NCBI GenBank assembly: GCA_004335835.1
Contig: RWJK01001175.1
Coordinates: forward strand, 4,576-68,575
Length of the DNA: 64,000 nt
Direction: 5' to 3'
Origin: Scenedesmus sp. ARA3
Taxonomy: Eukaryota; Chlorophyta; Chlorophyceae; Sphaeropleales; Scenedesmaceae
The notes beneath the pieces were generated by a model that saw only the letters and a program-made list of their open reading frames with translations, was not told where the DNA came from and ran no database searches. Shown here piece after piece: positions 36,276-50,307 of the stretch; positions within the stretch are counted from its first letter, which is position 1; every line of letters begins with the position of its first letter. A program made the position numbers and the translations under genes.

Positions 36276-36676
36276 CGTGGCCTGTGTGGCACCATTTCAG
36301 CCGTTCCTGGCTAATGAAGAGCATTGTTCTTTACATGGCAGCTGCTGCCTGAATTCAGTTCTGTTGGAACAGCTGGAAGCTCGCACACCCTTGTCCTGCA
36401 ACTTGCAGCATGATGCTGCCTGCCACGTGGACCACATAAAACAATGGCGGCGAATGTTAGCTACCCACACAGACTCTGCACAAACTACCTCGGATTCAAT
36501 GCTTTACACCTGTTGCTGGCGGTTCAAGCTGGCATGAAGCACAGCAGCAACTGGTCACCCTGCCAAGCACACATTGAAACATTGTGTGGCATTGCTAACA
36601 TTTAACCAGCGTGACTAGCAGGGTGCCCATAAACCAGTGCCACGTAGGAATGCACCTGGTAGCACGGTGCTGGCTG

Positions 36677-36681
36677 TTACA
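36677..36681 (-). terminator. Candidate UGUAA polyadenylation signal (kinesin)
   Basis: TTACA on the plus strand, about 0.92 kb past the kinesin stop. Other minus-strand copies lie at 36504-36508 and 36331-36335, so the choice is uncertain. Confidence 0.4.
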
Positions 36682-37604
36682 AACACACAAACATGCAAAT
36701 AGCCTGCTTCAGATATCAGCTTATCACGATCACGTTCCAACACGCTCGCTTCAAGTGCAGCCAAAGCCCATCTGCACTGCCACTTGGCGTGTGTCTGCAG
36801 GAACAACGCATACATCCAGTTTGCTGAGCACCCGCTCCTCTTCTCAGGGCAATGCATTCCCCTCAGCAAGCACAAGATTGCCAAAGGTTTCCCAACACAA
36901 TCTGGTGCGGCAGTCCCCAGAAAAGCACAGAACTTAACCCAGGAGATGCTCCAACAAACTGCGGAGCAGCACAGCTCATGATACGGGAACGGCATGCTGT
37001 CGCGCCTCATTTGCCAAAGAACACCAAAGCACAAGCACACGAAGCGACTTCTGCAGCCAGCCCTTGGCAGAAGGGTCAATGAAATACAATGCCGTGCGTA
37101 CCTTGGTGCAAAGATCACCATGAATGTTGTTGATTATACCACAGTGCACAAATGCAGGCACAGCACTTACCACTCCAACCAGAGCATTGCACAGCCATGC
37201 CCACACGTCCTTGCCTTGTTGGACCAGCCACAAAGTGCAGCACTTCAACACCAAAGATGCACGACCATGGCACCGCGCTCTGTCGCAGCAATGTCGTGCT
37301 TGCAGCTTATGAGCCTTGCCACTGCAATGTGCACCTTGACTAGCTAACACTACAGAAAGGCACGAATTTGACTGCACATGACCTTTTCTACCATGCTACA
37401 CCTGCTCTACCACCATCACATCACTTCAACTCCAGCGCCCTGCCGCGCTCGCAACAACATGCACACGCATGCGTTCACCTGCACACGGCATGTGTACGTG
37501 GGGCTGTCTGCTGCCATACGGACACTGCAGCAGTGGGGCACCGGCTTCAGCACGATCTCACCACACTTTGTTGCTTCCGAACCTACCCATGATACAATGA
37601 CAAA

Positions 37605-40600
37605 CTACGTGTCCTGCTCAACATCACAGTCACCGCCAACAACAGCCGCCGGCAGCCGCATGTCATGCTGCTCGTGTCCGCTGCTTGCTGACCACTCTGC
37701 TGAGACCGACAGCACAACACTTGCGTCACCAGACATCATCATGCTGTGCTTCTTGCCTGTGCTGCAGCTAAGGTGCTCAAAGCCCGCGCGCAGCGCCCGC
37801 CTGGAGGTGTCTCGCCTGCTGCTCCTGCCAGCACTGCCGCGGCTGCTGCGCTGTGGCGAGTGCAGCTGCCCCAGGCTGTCCTCTGCTGACATGCGCACTG
37901 GGCTGCTGGCCTGCTCTGGCACCAGCAGCGCCCTGCAACAGCACAAACAGAAGCACCAGCATAAGCAACAGGTTACAAGGCACGTCAGCTGTAAACAGTC
38001 ACAACCACAAGGGTGTGATGCATTACGGCACCCTGCCCGCACTCCGACTCGCTAAACCACAGCTGTTCATGTAGCCGGCAGCTAACGAGTCCACAACTGC
38101 AGCAGTAACACTCACAAAGGGTCCGGCAAACAGGATAATCACACCCACCTGGAGCAGTCGCTGCCGATGTCTGCCCTGCTGCCGTCACTGTACAGCTGCT
38201 GGGTGTCCTGGTAGCAGCTGCCTTCCTGCGCCTCATGCACCCCACTTGCAGACAGGCTCACGTCCACCTCAGGAGGCGCCCACTGCTTGTCTGTCTTGCT
38301 GCTGCTGCCCTTGCCGCTGCCGCGTCGCCTGCCTGCGCGGCTGCCGCCACTGCCCGCTGTCACTGACACCATGCCATCACCATCACCGATGCTGCCCCTG
38401 CCGCTGCCAGCGCTGTCGCTGCTGCGCCTGCGGGCAGCAGCTGCGCTCAGCTGGCTTGCTGGAATGCTCAGCTGCACATCTTCAAGCATCAGCGGCAGGC
38501 CGTCACTCTGTGGCCCCGGCAGGCCAGCGCCTGCAGCTGCAGCGCCCTTGCTGCGGCTGCCGCCACTGTTACCGCCAAACAGCGCTGTGCCGATGCCATC
38601 CTCCACAAAAGTGTCCTCTGCTACCAGTGACATCTCGCCTGCTACTGACGGGCTGAACGGCTGCTGCTGCTGGCGCTGGCGTGCTTGGTGACCTGTGGGC
38701 GTGTTTGCTGCTGATGTCGCAGGCGGCTGCTGCGCCCAGTTGATCACCTTCCTGATCTCGTTCATGGCCTGCCTGTTGCGAGCCTGCAAACAGCAAAGAA
38801 CAGCAGCGATAGTGTAAGCATCAGCACCAGCATCAGGCTCACAACTGACAGTGCTGTGTGCCATGCTGTTGCTGACTTCTAAAGCTGCGGCATAGCAATG
38901 CAGCAGCGCTCTGTGCTGCCATGACGGACTGTGCAGCAGAGCACTGGCTGACCCAGCGATGCTTTGGTGTGCCTGTCATGTTGCTGAATGTGCAGTGTAC
39001 TCCAGACAATGCTTGGCATGCCTTTAATTCGGCTTGTGCATCGGCCAGCCGCCTCTCCTGTATGCAGCAAGTGAGAGTGCAAGCGTCTACAATGCGTACA
39101 TGTGCTTATGCGCAAGCACAAGCCTGCAGGAATGAAGTACACTAACAGCCGCAGAGCTGCGTCGCAAGGGCAGCTATTGCTGCAGGGTGTCTCCTGGCTG
39201 TTTGTGTGCCTTGCGCTGCAGTGCTGCCTGGCAGCTCCCGCCCAACCATTATCAACATATTTTGCCACTACTCACATTGTAGACAATCTGCTCCTTCAGC
39301 TGCAGCTCATGGGCGTTCAGCTTGCAGCGCAGCTGACCCTCCTTGACCGCCAGTTCCTCCTGGGTCTGCTGCAGCTTAGCGTTCAGCGCCTCGTTGTCAG
39401 CCTGGCAATGGCAGCAACAGGGGGACAACCGCGAGCAGCAGTGATGGCAGAGATGTGCCTGAGCCTGATGGCAGTTATGGCAATTTTCCAGCAATGACGC
39501 GGTAACCATCCCAAAACTATTGATGCACATTCTGGCAGAGCGTAAGCTGACAGCTGCGAAAGTGCCTTTCCCCTCACCTGCAGCTGGTCAGCCAGGGCCG
39601 TCTTGTCAGCCAGCAGCGCCTCCTTCTGGCGTGCCATGCTCTCCATCTTGGCGATGGTGGACTTAAGGCCCTTCACCTCCTGCAACAGCAGCAGCAGCAG
39701 CAGCAGCAGGCAATTGCAGCATTGGCACCAGGCCCAGCGCAAGGTATGCCGGGTTCCCATGCCATAGCACACATGCCAAGGTTACCTGTGCGTTAAGCAA
39801 CCTAATCTGCGCCAGCACAACATAAAAACAGCCAGCAGTTGCGAGTCAAGTACCTCTTTATGTCCGTCAAGGCTGGCGTTCTTCTCTGTAAGGCGGTGCG
39901 CCAGCTCCTCCAGGCGGCGCTGCATCTGCACCACCTCAAAGCCGCGCGATGACAGCAGCTCCTGTGCATCCATCAGCTCACGCTTCAGGCAGTTGAGCTG
40001 CAGGCACGCAGCAACCCATAACACACAACGCGCCATCGTCTCTTATGATGTGCACAGGTGAGGTTGCAGATACACACAAGGAAGCACGCAACACGCGCAC
40101 CCAACAACTGCACCAGCTGGCAGGGAAATTCCTTCCAGCTGCTGCCGATTTCACTGCTGTTCCCTGCTGATGCTGCAACACCAACGCACCAGACGCCGAG
40201 GCAGGCAGTAACGCATCTCGTGCTGTTTGCACAGGAGTGTTCGCACCTCCTCAGCTGCCTTCTCCTGCTCTTCGCTAGCTGCGACCTCTGCATCCTTGAC
40301 TGCCTGCCGCAGTGCGTCCATCTCTGCGTCACGGTCAGCCAGGTCACCCTTGAGTGCAGACACGCCGCTCTCTGCTGCTGACAGCTTCTTGCGCAGCAGG
40401 TCGCACTCCAGCGCCTTGCTGCTTGCCTGGGCCTGCAGCAGCAGCCACAGCAAACACAGGTCAGCAACCAAAGGCACCAAGCTACGCACGGACTTGCTGC
40501 TGCAGCTTCTGCCGCGGCATGGCTGGCCCAGCCCAGTGACAAGTGTCTGCATCCCAGACACAAGTGTGCAGTCACATGACCCACCTGCAGCTTGTCCACC

Positions 40601-43600
40601 TGGCTGCGTGCATCAGCCAGCTGCCCTTCCAGCAGGCCCTTCTCGCTGCGTGCAGCGTCCAGGTCATCCTGCAGCCTGTCCTGCTCGCCTTGCGCAGCAC
40701 TCAGCTGCAGGTGCACCTCCGTGACCTGCTTCATCAGCTCTTCCTGCCGGCTCTTGCTGCTCTCACGCACTGCTGCTAGGTCGCTGGACAGCTGGTCTGC
40801 CTTGGCAGTGGCAGCTGCAGTGCTGGCCTCCAGCTGCTGCTGCAGCTGCTTGCAATGCTCCTGTGAGCCCTCCAGCGCCTGAGACTTCTCCTTCACAGCC
40901 GCGTTGAGCTCTGACAGTGCCTCCTCAAGGGCGGCTGCTTGGCTGCCCTGCTGGGAAACCTGCCCTTGCGCTGCCTCCAGCTGCTGCTGCAGCTGCTGCA
41001 CTTGCGCATCGTGCTCTTCCTTATCTGCGGCGCTTGCTGCTGCAGCGTCCTGCAGTTGCTGCTGCAATGCTGCCAGCTGCTGCTGCAGCTCCTCGTTGGT
41101 GCTGTTGGTGTTGGTGTTGCGGCTTTCCAGCTCCTGCACCTGCTGCTGCAAAGCAGCTGCCTTGCTTTCCAGCTCAGCAATCTGCTGCTTGGCCTGCAGG
41201 ATTGGCAGCAGGGGACATGTCAAGCAAACAGCATACAAGACATACCACAGCTGACAGGGCGATTGATGGCTTGTGGTGCGGCTGCATGTAGCTACACACA
41301 TGCACAGAACACCATGACACAGCAGCCAGCCACAAGCTTTGCTGGCCTCACCTCCTCATTGCTTTCAGTTGCCTTGCCCAGCTGCTCCTCAGTCTGCTGC
41401 AGGTGGCCTTGTATCTGCTGTAGCTGCTCCTGCTTTTGCTGCAGCTGCTGCTCTGTTACCTGCAGTAGCTGCTGCAGTTTCTGCCGCTCAGAGCCTGCAC
41501 TGCTGACTTGTGCTGCTGCCTCCTGCTGCTCAGCTGTCAGCTGCTGCTGTGCTGCTGCCAGGTCAGCCTGGGTGGAGCCCAGTGTCTCCCGGGTCTCTGC
41601 CAGGGCTTGGTTGCTGGCTGACAGCTGCTCATCCTTGTCCTGCAGCTGTGTGGCCATCTGTGAAGTGCACGCAGCAGCAGACAATGCAGGCCCGCTTGTG
41701 TTCAGCTGTTGGCGGCTGGAAACAGTGAACAACCAATGAGAAGGACCAATGCAATTCGCTCATGCTGCAGCGCCATGGACAAGCAGGCATCACAACGCGT
41801 GCTTGAAGACGGGCACATCAAGCATTTGGCTGGTTACCACCACATGCAAAGCGCCCCGTTGCGCTCCGCACCTGCTCTATCCGCTCCATCAGCTGCCTGA
41901 TCTGGTCGTCCAGGCCTGCGTTGACGTTCTTGGACACCTCCAGAGCCTCCTGTGCCTCATCCCTTGCCTCGCACGCAGCATCCAGCTGCTGCTGCAGGCT
42001 GGTGCTGCTGCTGTCGGCCTCCTGCAGCTGCTGCTGCAGCTTACTGGCACCGGCTGTCGTCTCCTGCAACTGCTGCCTCAAGCTGGCACCCTCGGCAGTG
42101 GCAGCCTCCAGCTGTTGCTGCAGGCCGCTGCCATGCGCAAGCGCCTCATCCAGCTGTTGCTGCAGGACATCCCTATGCTCTGCCGCTGCCTGAAGCTGCT
42201 GCTGCATGGCTGCCTGTGCTTCTGCTGCCTCTGCTGCGCGTTGCTGTGCTGCTTGCCCGTCCTGGTCCCTGCCCTGCTGGCTCTCAGCCACCTGCTGCCT
42301 GAGCTTGTCATTCTCGACCTTGAGCTCTTCCACTGTTGCATGCACATTCTGCAGCTCTTTTTGCATCAGGTGCACCTGCTCAGCTGCTGCTGCCACGCTG
42401 TCGCGCAACTCTTCCTGCAGGCGCACCTCTGCCTCCTTGCGCCCAGAACGCTCCTGCAATGTTCACAACAGCAGCAGCAGCAGAACAAGCGACTAAGCAA
42501 CTGCATGTCCAAGCCGGCAGAATGGCAACATGCACAGATGTTGCAGGCGCGCACATGTGATGTACATTTCAATCAAGTTTCATCCTGTTGTCAATCCTCA
42601 GTAGGAATGCCTGCACAACATGTTGTCCTCTCACCTGCTCCAGCTCTTCCTGCAGCTCTTCAACCTGCTGCTCCTGCTGCTGCATCTGCGTCTGCATCTC
42701 CAGCAGCTGCACCTCATGCTCCACCTTGGCTGCGGCAAGGCTCTTCTCTGTTGCTGCTGCTGCCAACGACTCGTGGTGCAGCACCTTGGTGGTGAGGCTG
42801 AAGATTGCCTGGTCCAGCTGGCCAGCGCCCCTGCAGCAGGAAACATCAACAGCAAAGCAAGGCGCTTGCGTCAGACCGGCTACCCACGGCAAAAGCAACA
42901 GCATTGCCCCTGTGAGGCAGGCTGAAACATGCAGCTGCGGGTGGACTCTGGTTGCTTGCTTGCCTGCTTGCATGCAGCTGTGAACTTCGTACAAGGTCAC
43001 CTGCGAGCTACAGCAGTAGCGCTTGAAGCACTTACTTCTGGATCTGTGACATTTTGTGGTCCAGGCGGCGGCGCTCTGACTTGAGGTTTTGGTTCTCCTT
43101 CTCCAGGTTCAGCATCACCGCGTCCATCTTGTTCTTGTCACAGCACATCCTGCAGGGGTGCAACATCAGGCCTGTCAGGCGTCACGGCACAGGGCGCATG
43201 TGTGGGTGAGACAGCGTTGCACAAGCCACAAACGCACACGACCGTCAGGTTGTGAGCGGCTGCCCAGCGATACTGCACTGCTAACAAGCAGCAAATGTTT
43301 TGTGCAGCGCTGCCACTGCTGCAGCTGGTACTCACTCGTCCAGCTTGATGCGCAGCTCCTTTGCCTCCTGGATTGCAGGCTCAGTGTAGCCCTTGCGCAG
43401 GTTGTCCAGCTCACTGTTGAGCCGCACAATCTCGCGCTGCAGCAGCACCACGTCACCGCGCGCATCCATGTTGATGGTGGCGCGGTTGCGGATGCACTTG
43501 GCGCGCGACATGAACTGCAGCGTGCTGAGTGTCTCCTGCGCAGACACGCTGCTGGGGCTGATGTTGGCAATCATGAGAGTCTTAGCGTTGCCACCAAGTG

Positions 43601-46545
43601 AGTCCTGCAGCAGGAATGTGAGGCGGCTGTCGCGGTAGGGCACGTGGCGGGTCTTGCCGTTGCCGAAGCCCTTGCCGCCGCCCGCTGATGAGCCCCTGCC
43701 TCCACTGCTGCTGCGCTGCGCCTCCACCAGCTCCATGATCACCCTGCAGCCACAGCAACAGCGAAGAGCAGCCAGAAATTGCGCGCCAGACACTGCACTG
43801 GCGAAGCAAGAGGCGCCAGGCACAGCTCAACACCAGCAACGGCATAAGCTGTCACGCTGGAATTGCTAACCAAAGCAAGCATGCTCTTGCAATAGCACAC
43901 CTGCCGAGTGTTGTGAGCGACTTGTTGATGTGGCAGGCCTCCTTGAAGTGCTTGCCCGTGGCCTGGCTGCCGCCGTGCTCGCCACCGTGGATGCGCTCGC
44001 TACCTACAAGCAGTTGAGGCCGTGCACACCACACCTTGAGTGCAGATCTCACACAAAGCGAGAGTGGCTGACTCGTCAAAGCCATGCTAGCATTGTGGAT
44101 TGCTGGAGACACAGCGTTGCTGCTCCTACTGCTGCTGCCCCAGGCGGTAGCCACCCACCTGCCAGGTCAATGAGGTTCAGCCGTGAGAACAGCACGTTCG
44201 TCACGCCCGTGTCTTGACTCTTGCTGTGGCGCTCCAGGGTGCAGGCAAAGACACTGTGGCTGCGGCTGCTCTCGCGGTTGAGCCGTGTCTCGCCCACATG
44301 GCGATTCTCAGCGCCCGTCCGCATCAGTCGCATGGCATCAGGAGCTGCAGCAGAGACCCAACAGCACCCCAACTCTCAGCCTCACTGCACATCTTCTGAC
44401 AGCAGCCTACATGCAACGTACTATGGATCAGGTGCTGCTGCAACAACTGTCTCAGGCCAGGTGGGCGCGTGGCTGTGTACCTCGATGGCAGCACAGTGCT
44501 GAGCAAACTGTGTGCACTGCACAGCAAGCTGCTGTCGCTGCTTGTGCTGCCCTGGCTAGCCATTGCAAGACCCTCACCGTTCTGAATGAGCTGCTCGCTG
44601 AGGTCCTCCACGTAGCAGCCGCGCTTGATGTCCTCACGAATCTGCAGGTTGCTGCCGCTGGGGTTCAACAGGTCTGTAATGACCTCGTTGTAGATCTCCA
44701 GCATGCTGACCTTGACACAGAACGTCAAGTTCTCGTGGCACTGCAGGGACAAGACCGTGTTGTGTTCATTCGCCAGTACAGGAGCAATGGTGGGACAACA
44801 TCATTGCGAGAATGACAGGCATGAAGGTGTGCTGGTGCAGGTTATACCTGCAGTTGTGCATGCAGCTTCAATGCGCTGGCAGAAGCATCATTGTTTGCTA
44901 GCGCTGTTCATCCTTACCAGCTCGTCCTGCGCCTTGTCAATCTCAGAGAACAAATACTCAAACACTCGCGGTGCCAACCCCCTCTGCAGACAGGGCAAAG
45001 AAGCAAAAGGCAGCATGAGCAGCCGCCAATGTCAATGATGCCGTCTGCAAGTGCAGTTTGCTTCACAGCACTGCATGCATATGTAGGAAAGAAGCATTGT
45101 GTTCAGTGCTGTTGCTTGTAGGATACTAGCGCACAGGAGCTTCCTGCTGTGTGCATGCTAAACATAGAGATGTCTTGCATATCCTGCTGCGCACGCTGTC
45201 CACACCTCCTCGCAGTCCTCTAGCGCTGCCATGGGGCCCTGCATTGTGTACGTCTTGCCCGCTCCAGTCTGACCATATGCAAAGATGGTTGAGTTGTAGC
45301 CGCCCATGCAGTTGTCCACAATAGGCTTTCCCGCACCTGCAGAAGTGTGCACAACATCTGTCTAGATACGCTACGCCTGTACAGGTGTGCATGTTGAGTA
45401 TGGCAGCAGTGCTTGCAGCTGACTAAGCTAGAACCAGCTGCTGCCCCGACACACTAAGCCATGCATGCTGCAACGAGAGCGCTGTTCAAGGAAGTGCCAT
45501 GTTGCCAGCGCTGCACACACGTGCAGATGCAACCACAGCTGCAAATGCATGTGCATGTTGGTCAACATGCGACTGCCTACTCACGCTCAAAGATCTCCAG
45601 CTGCGAGGTGTTCTCAGGCAGCACACAGTCAAACTTGAACTGGTACGGCTCCGGCCGATGCTTCAGCTCCACAGACACGGTCCTGTCACCATAGATCCTG
45701 GTGCAGTTGTAGTGCTCTCCTGCAAGACAAATAACCATTATGTAATGCCTTCCCTGCTGCAGGCACACCGTCTCGTATTGCTGGTGCTCCCAGCCTGGCG
45801 CAAGCTACAGAGCAGCAGCCCAGGCACTGCAAGTTGCTGAGTCAGGTTGCTGTCTCACACTGCGTTTTGAAACCCCAGTTGCAGGCACCAACCTTCTGAG
45901 GACTCCGCGCTGTTGATGGGCCGCACGCGAACAAACACCTGCAGAAAGTCACTGTGTCAGCAGTTGGCCCAGCGGTGCTGTCACTGTTGCAGGCTGCGTA
46001 TGCCGCAGATTGTTTGGTTCATACAGCACACATACCTGCACACTCTCCCCCTCTGCACCTCCCTCACGGTAGTCATCCTCAGTTGCCACAGACATGTCAT
46101 CTGACTCAGCTACACTGGCAGCGTCGTCGTGATCTACGTTGCTGTTGCCGCGCGGGATGGGAGGCCTTGCAGCATAGCTCCTGCTGCGTGGCGTTCCCCT
46201 CCCTGCAGAGGACAAACTGGCCTGCAAGTGCACAAAATGAGGTTGCAGTCGCAGTTGGAGTGACAGCATGTAGTGACACAGCAACAGCTACTGGTGAATG
46301 GATGCAGGTGTGCATTATGACTGCATGGAGCTGTAGTCTGCAACTTCATAGCTTACCAGATCCTTCCAAGGCCTATCATACATGGCACCCTGGCGGGGTG
46401 TGCGCTTCTGCCCTGAATCAGCACTGTCCTGCTCCTCTTCTCCTGGCTTGCTGCCATATCTGTTGTTGCTGTAGGACTTGGCCCTGGGCGTGTTGGATGC
46501 TGACGGCCCTCCACCACGCAGTGCCTTCGTCCAAATGTCCGACAT
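37605..46545 (-). CDS. N-terminal-motor kinesin with long coiled coil (kinesin-12-like)
   Basis: Twenty-one exons, 5' to 3': 46545-46357, 46221-46036, 45938-45893, 45719-45585, 45336-45206, 44983-44918, 44740-44578, 44344-44159, 44003-43901, 43743-43336, 43149-43036, 42830-42635, 42453-41872, 41657-41352, 41193-40585, 40432-40247, 39997-39854, 39679-39578, 39401-39276, 38783-38149 and 37932-37605; 1,646 aa in frame. An acidic, disordered 125-aa head precedes the motor (VFVRVRPIN at 126). The P-loop is GQTGAGKT (207-214), switch [10 protein letters not shown] (328-336), switch II DLAGSE (365-370), with neck-proximal [13 protein letters not shown]. About 900 residues of Gln/Glu-rich coiled coil follow, then a Ser/Gly-rich basic tail. 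The motor is complete and should be a plus-end microtubule motor. The kinesin-12 assignment rests on the motor-neck text and large size; mitotic or spindle roles are inferred from that family. Confidence 0.95.
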
Positions 46546-49500
46546 GCTGCACCCGCGGCTGTGCACTACGCGTTCGCCGAGTTCAACTGTGCAAGATGGT
46601 CATGGCAGTTTGCCCTCTGCCCGGCGCTCAAGAGCTGGATGACCCAAAGCTTAGCCGAAAGTCAAATATAAAAGCAGTTTGTGAGTGTAGGTCGAGGCGA
46701 CAGTGCAACGAAGTGCAAGTCAATAATTAAGTGCCTGCCCCTGGTGTCTGTTTGTAAACGAACAGCTAAAAAGGCCAAACACTTCCTCCAGGCGTTGTAA
46801 GTTTCCAGGGGGTGGAGCAATGGGCATGGACTGGCTGTCGGTGAATCAAACTGTAACGCGTTACTGTCTGGCCAACTCGCCACTGAGAGGCAACCAAACC
46901 ATTTAGGACTGCTAGTCAAGCTTTTATGTGTTGTTTTTGACATTTTTAAAGCAGCTGCAGGTTCGTTGATATGAATGATGAGGGCACTCGCTTCCGATCC
47001 CACCCCATACAGTACCTGCCCGATTCTACGCGGCCCATGCCACTATTTGTTCAAATTCTAGGCAATCTAAATGCTCAAATCATCAAACATAACATGCACT
47101 GCATACTAGGAGGTCGTTGGCTGCAGCAGCAGTAGATCAGAACCTGCTGGGGTGCCAGGTTTGACTGCCAGGTTTGACCAAAACTGGTGCTTCACTGCAA
47201 TGATATCCATTCAATTTACATACAATGCCGGGATCGTCACACCTTTGCGGATACCAGCAACACCACACAGCAGATACCACAGGCAGCAGCATCAACACCT
47301 AGACACATCACAACTGCGTGTTCAACCCTGAACAAGCCAGCAGTCCACCGCCGCGCTATGCAGCAACAAGCTCCTGTGCAAGCAAGGGTGAGCTAGCCAG
47401 TGACCCTGCATGCATGCCGCACTCGTCAGCAGTTGCTCCTCAATCAAGTGCAGCACTGTCAGCAAAGCAGCCGAAGACACCAGCGATTGTGCTGGCCAAG
47501 GGCTGCTCGCCATCAAAATTTCTGGCAAAGCATGCAGCAGCAAAACAGGGCAACCGGGTTGATGGTGCACATGCGACAGCACCGGCCAGAGGCCTGACGG
47601 CGGTTCAGCCATGCCACGCTGCAGCACGCAGCGACATATCCTGGTGAACACGAGCGCGAAACGATGCGCAGCGCAAGCACATAACACAACATGTGTGTGC
47701 AGCCTGCTGCAAGGCTTCTTGCCTTGGCCTTACAGCACGAGTGACATGTGAGCACCCAGCAACCAGTGCAACCGCTGCAGCCGCTCACAGCTCCGCCCAA
47801 ATGACAAATCTCAACAGACTATGTACATGCAGAAGGCGGTCCCCACATCTCAGCTGCCCGGCTCCTCTTGCCCAATTGATGCAGCAGCAGGGCAACACCA
47901 CAGTACGGAAATGCGGCCAGTACACACATATACACCGATAGTGTCGAGTTCAACCTGCTCAGCTGATACCCTCCAACCAGGCATGCAGACACAGAGTACT
48001 GCCGCGCTCCCCTGCCAGAGGTCTGCGCCTGCATCCAGGCATGCACAGCAAGCGTGCAACACACCCCACTTCCATACTGCAGACGCCAATGGCACCACAC
48101 CAAGCAGACACCCGCCATGCGCAGGACATGGCAACGCAAGCACAGCAGCGCATTGTGCAGCATGCCCAAAAGCTGACACAGAGCCTGCAGCACGTATCTG
48201 CTGCAGCCTATTTATCCGCACGTTGTACAGCAGTTCCTGCAACCGCTTGCAGGAACTAGCTGACGCTTGCTGGCTGAACCCCACTGCTGCACTGGAATGT
48301 TGGGTAGCAGGGGCAGCCCTCCACAAATGCAGCAAGCGTGGGTGACCATTCAATGCCACACTCTGCTATGTGCGCTGCTGCGTCGGCATGTGCCATATGG
48401 CGCCCGCCCTCTTGCAAAAATGTCACCGCCAGGTGCTGCTGTATTCGCTGGCATGCACAACAAGGCCAGCGGTGCACAAAAAAACTGCCGTGTTGTCAAT
48501 CAACTAGGTGTGCAAATGCAGAGGAAGTCAGGATTGGGCCACCAAGTAAAGCCCAGAAGCGATCGGAGTCATGCATTGAGTATTTGCTGCACCAAGCAAC
48601 TGCAGGCACCGGACACCGTACCCAAACACCCTCACCCACCATCCCCTCCCGTCCCACCTTTAAAACCAACACCCCGGCAAATGCCTGCACGCTCAAAGCA
48701 GAAGGAGACATACATGCCAGTGCAGCATGGAAAAAGCACAGGCATCGGCAGTCAACAGCATGTCAGCAGTTGCATTGTATGTATTGCACAGAGCACCAAG
48801 CAGGTGTCGCATGGGTGACAGCCGTTGCCTGGACCAGCAGGCTTGACTACCGACCCTTTGAAGCCCCCACCCACTGCAACATGCGCGAAACCAGCTAGAA
48901 CCATCAACCGCCAAGCACAGCAACTGAAAGCCATGCGAGCTATGCCGGTATCAACAATCCAGGCTGGTAATCAGCACTTGAACTGCCAATATGGAATGGA
49001 TGCCTGCAGGGAACAGCAGGCCTCCGCCACAGCAGCAGGCCTCCGCCACAGCAGCTGCAACTGCATGGCATGCATTCCAAAATGATGATGCCTATGCAGC
49101 AGCCACGCAGCGCACATGAGAATACCACTAGCCATGAGCAGCGGCAGCCAGCCCTCTGTGGCAGCACCATGCTGTCCTCAGAAGCCTCCCCAACAACGCT
49201 AGATGTAAGCCGATGCAGTGCATATGTACAGAGAGCTCCCGGTGAAATAAGCCTGACGACCGCCATCTGCCTTGCACATGCAGCAGCGCACGTGCTCGCA
49301 TGCACAGCAGCGTCTACGACAAACCATCCTTTCACTTTGGTAGCACCACCAACTCGATCCAAATGAACCATCACCACCTTGGGCCATCAGCAGCCTGCAG
49401 CAATTTGAAGCCGCCTCATCCCAACAGCAGCAAATGCATCCTGCCTCGACGCCCGCTACTCCTGAACAACCCATCTTCCATACCCAACACACCACACCAG

Positions 49501-49613
49501 CAGCAACCCATCCAGCTACCAGCCGCCGCAACAGCCGCAGCTCCTCCACCTGTCACATCCACGTGGCACATGTGTCACTAACACACCATGTAACACGCTT
49601 ACAAAACTGCCAC
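46546..49613. other. 3.1-kb intergenic region between AP2 and kinesin genes
   Basis: Both flanking genes are on the minus strand, so this should contain the AP2-gene 3' UTR and the kinesin promoter/5' UTR. Open frames of up to 183 codons occur on both strands, but none shows a domain, signal peptide or spliceable continuation. Minus-strand UGUAA occurs at 47730-47734 and, only 11 nt after the AP2 stop, at 49599-49603. Notable items are a perfect hairpin at 48232-48257 and a 13-bp direct repeat (GCCAGGTTTGAC) near 47155-47180. Confidence 0.5.
48232..48257. repeat. Perfect hairpin, 11-bp stem, 4-nt loop
   Basis: AGTTCCTGCAA, loop CCGC, then the exact reverse complement. It is intergenic and possibly within the AP2-gene 3' UTR. 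Confidence 0.95.
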
Positions 49614-50269
49614 TCAGTCGTCCATCTTCATCGCCAGGTCGCCTCCCAGCGCACCAGCTAGCCCGCTGTCATACAACAGTCCACTGGCGCTGTTACTATG
49701 CGTGGGGCTCGCCAGCCGCATCGGCGGTTCTAGCGCCCCCAACCCTAGGCTTTCAACCAGGTTGTCTGCATCAGTGAAGCGCCGAGGCGGGCTGCCGTCA
49801 TTCAAAAACGCCATCGCAACATCCAGATCCTCGCCGCCGATCTGCACATTGCCCAGCGGCGAGTCCGGGCGGTCGCCCCAGGGCGCCGACGCATCCTGCC
49901 ACTTTGCTGCTGCTGCTGCCGCTGCTGCTGCAGCCGAGCCCTGCGGCGCCTGCCCCATCCCTTGCATGCCGAATCCACTGGACATCTGCCCGGCAGCAGC
50001 AGGCGCACCTGCAAATCCTGCAGAGCTCAGGCCAACTGGCGCTGCATGCATTTGCCCGTGGATGTCTGCAGGGCTGCGGTTGTACACAGAGCCAGCTGAA
50101 ACCGGGCCGCTGCTGCCGTGGTGGCTGCCAAGGTAGCCGCCGCCTGCTGCTGCTGCTGCTGCTCCTTGGTGGGAGCCGTAGTAGCCTGCTGCAGCTGCTG
50201 CTGGATCCTGGTGCTGCTGCTGCATGCCACCTGGGTGGCCTGGCATGCCGGATCCCATCATGCCATGGG

Positions 50270-50307
<38 letters not shown>

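Larger units (their letters stand above)
36129..37604. other. Convergent 3' region, helicase / kinesin
   Basis: No gene is supported. The interval holds a plus-strand UGUAA 143 nt after the helicase stop and minus-strand candidates at 36677-36681 and 36504-36508 for the kinesin. A 168-codon minus frame (36615-37121) is Cys/Leu-rich with no family features. Confidence 0.55.

Noticed and set aside
47821..48818. Overlapping frames of 174-186 codons on both strands
   Set aside because: Overlap on both strands with no domain; length is compatible with chance in this composition.
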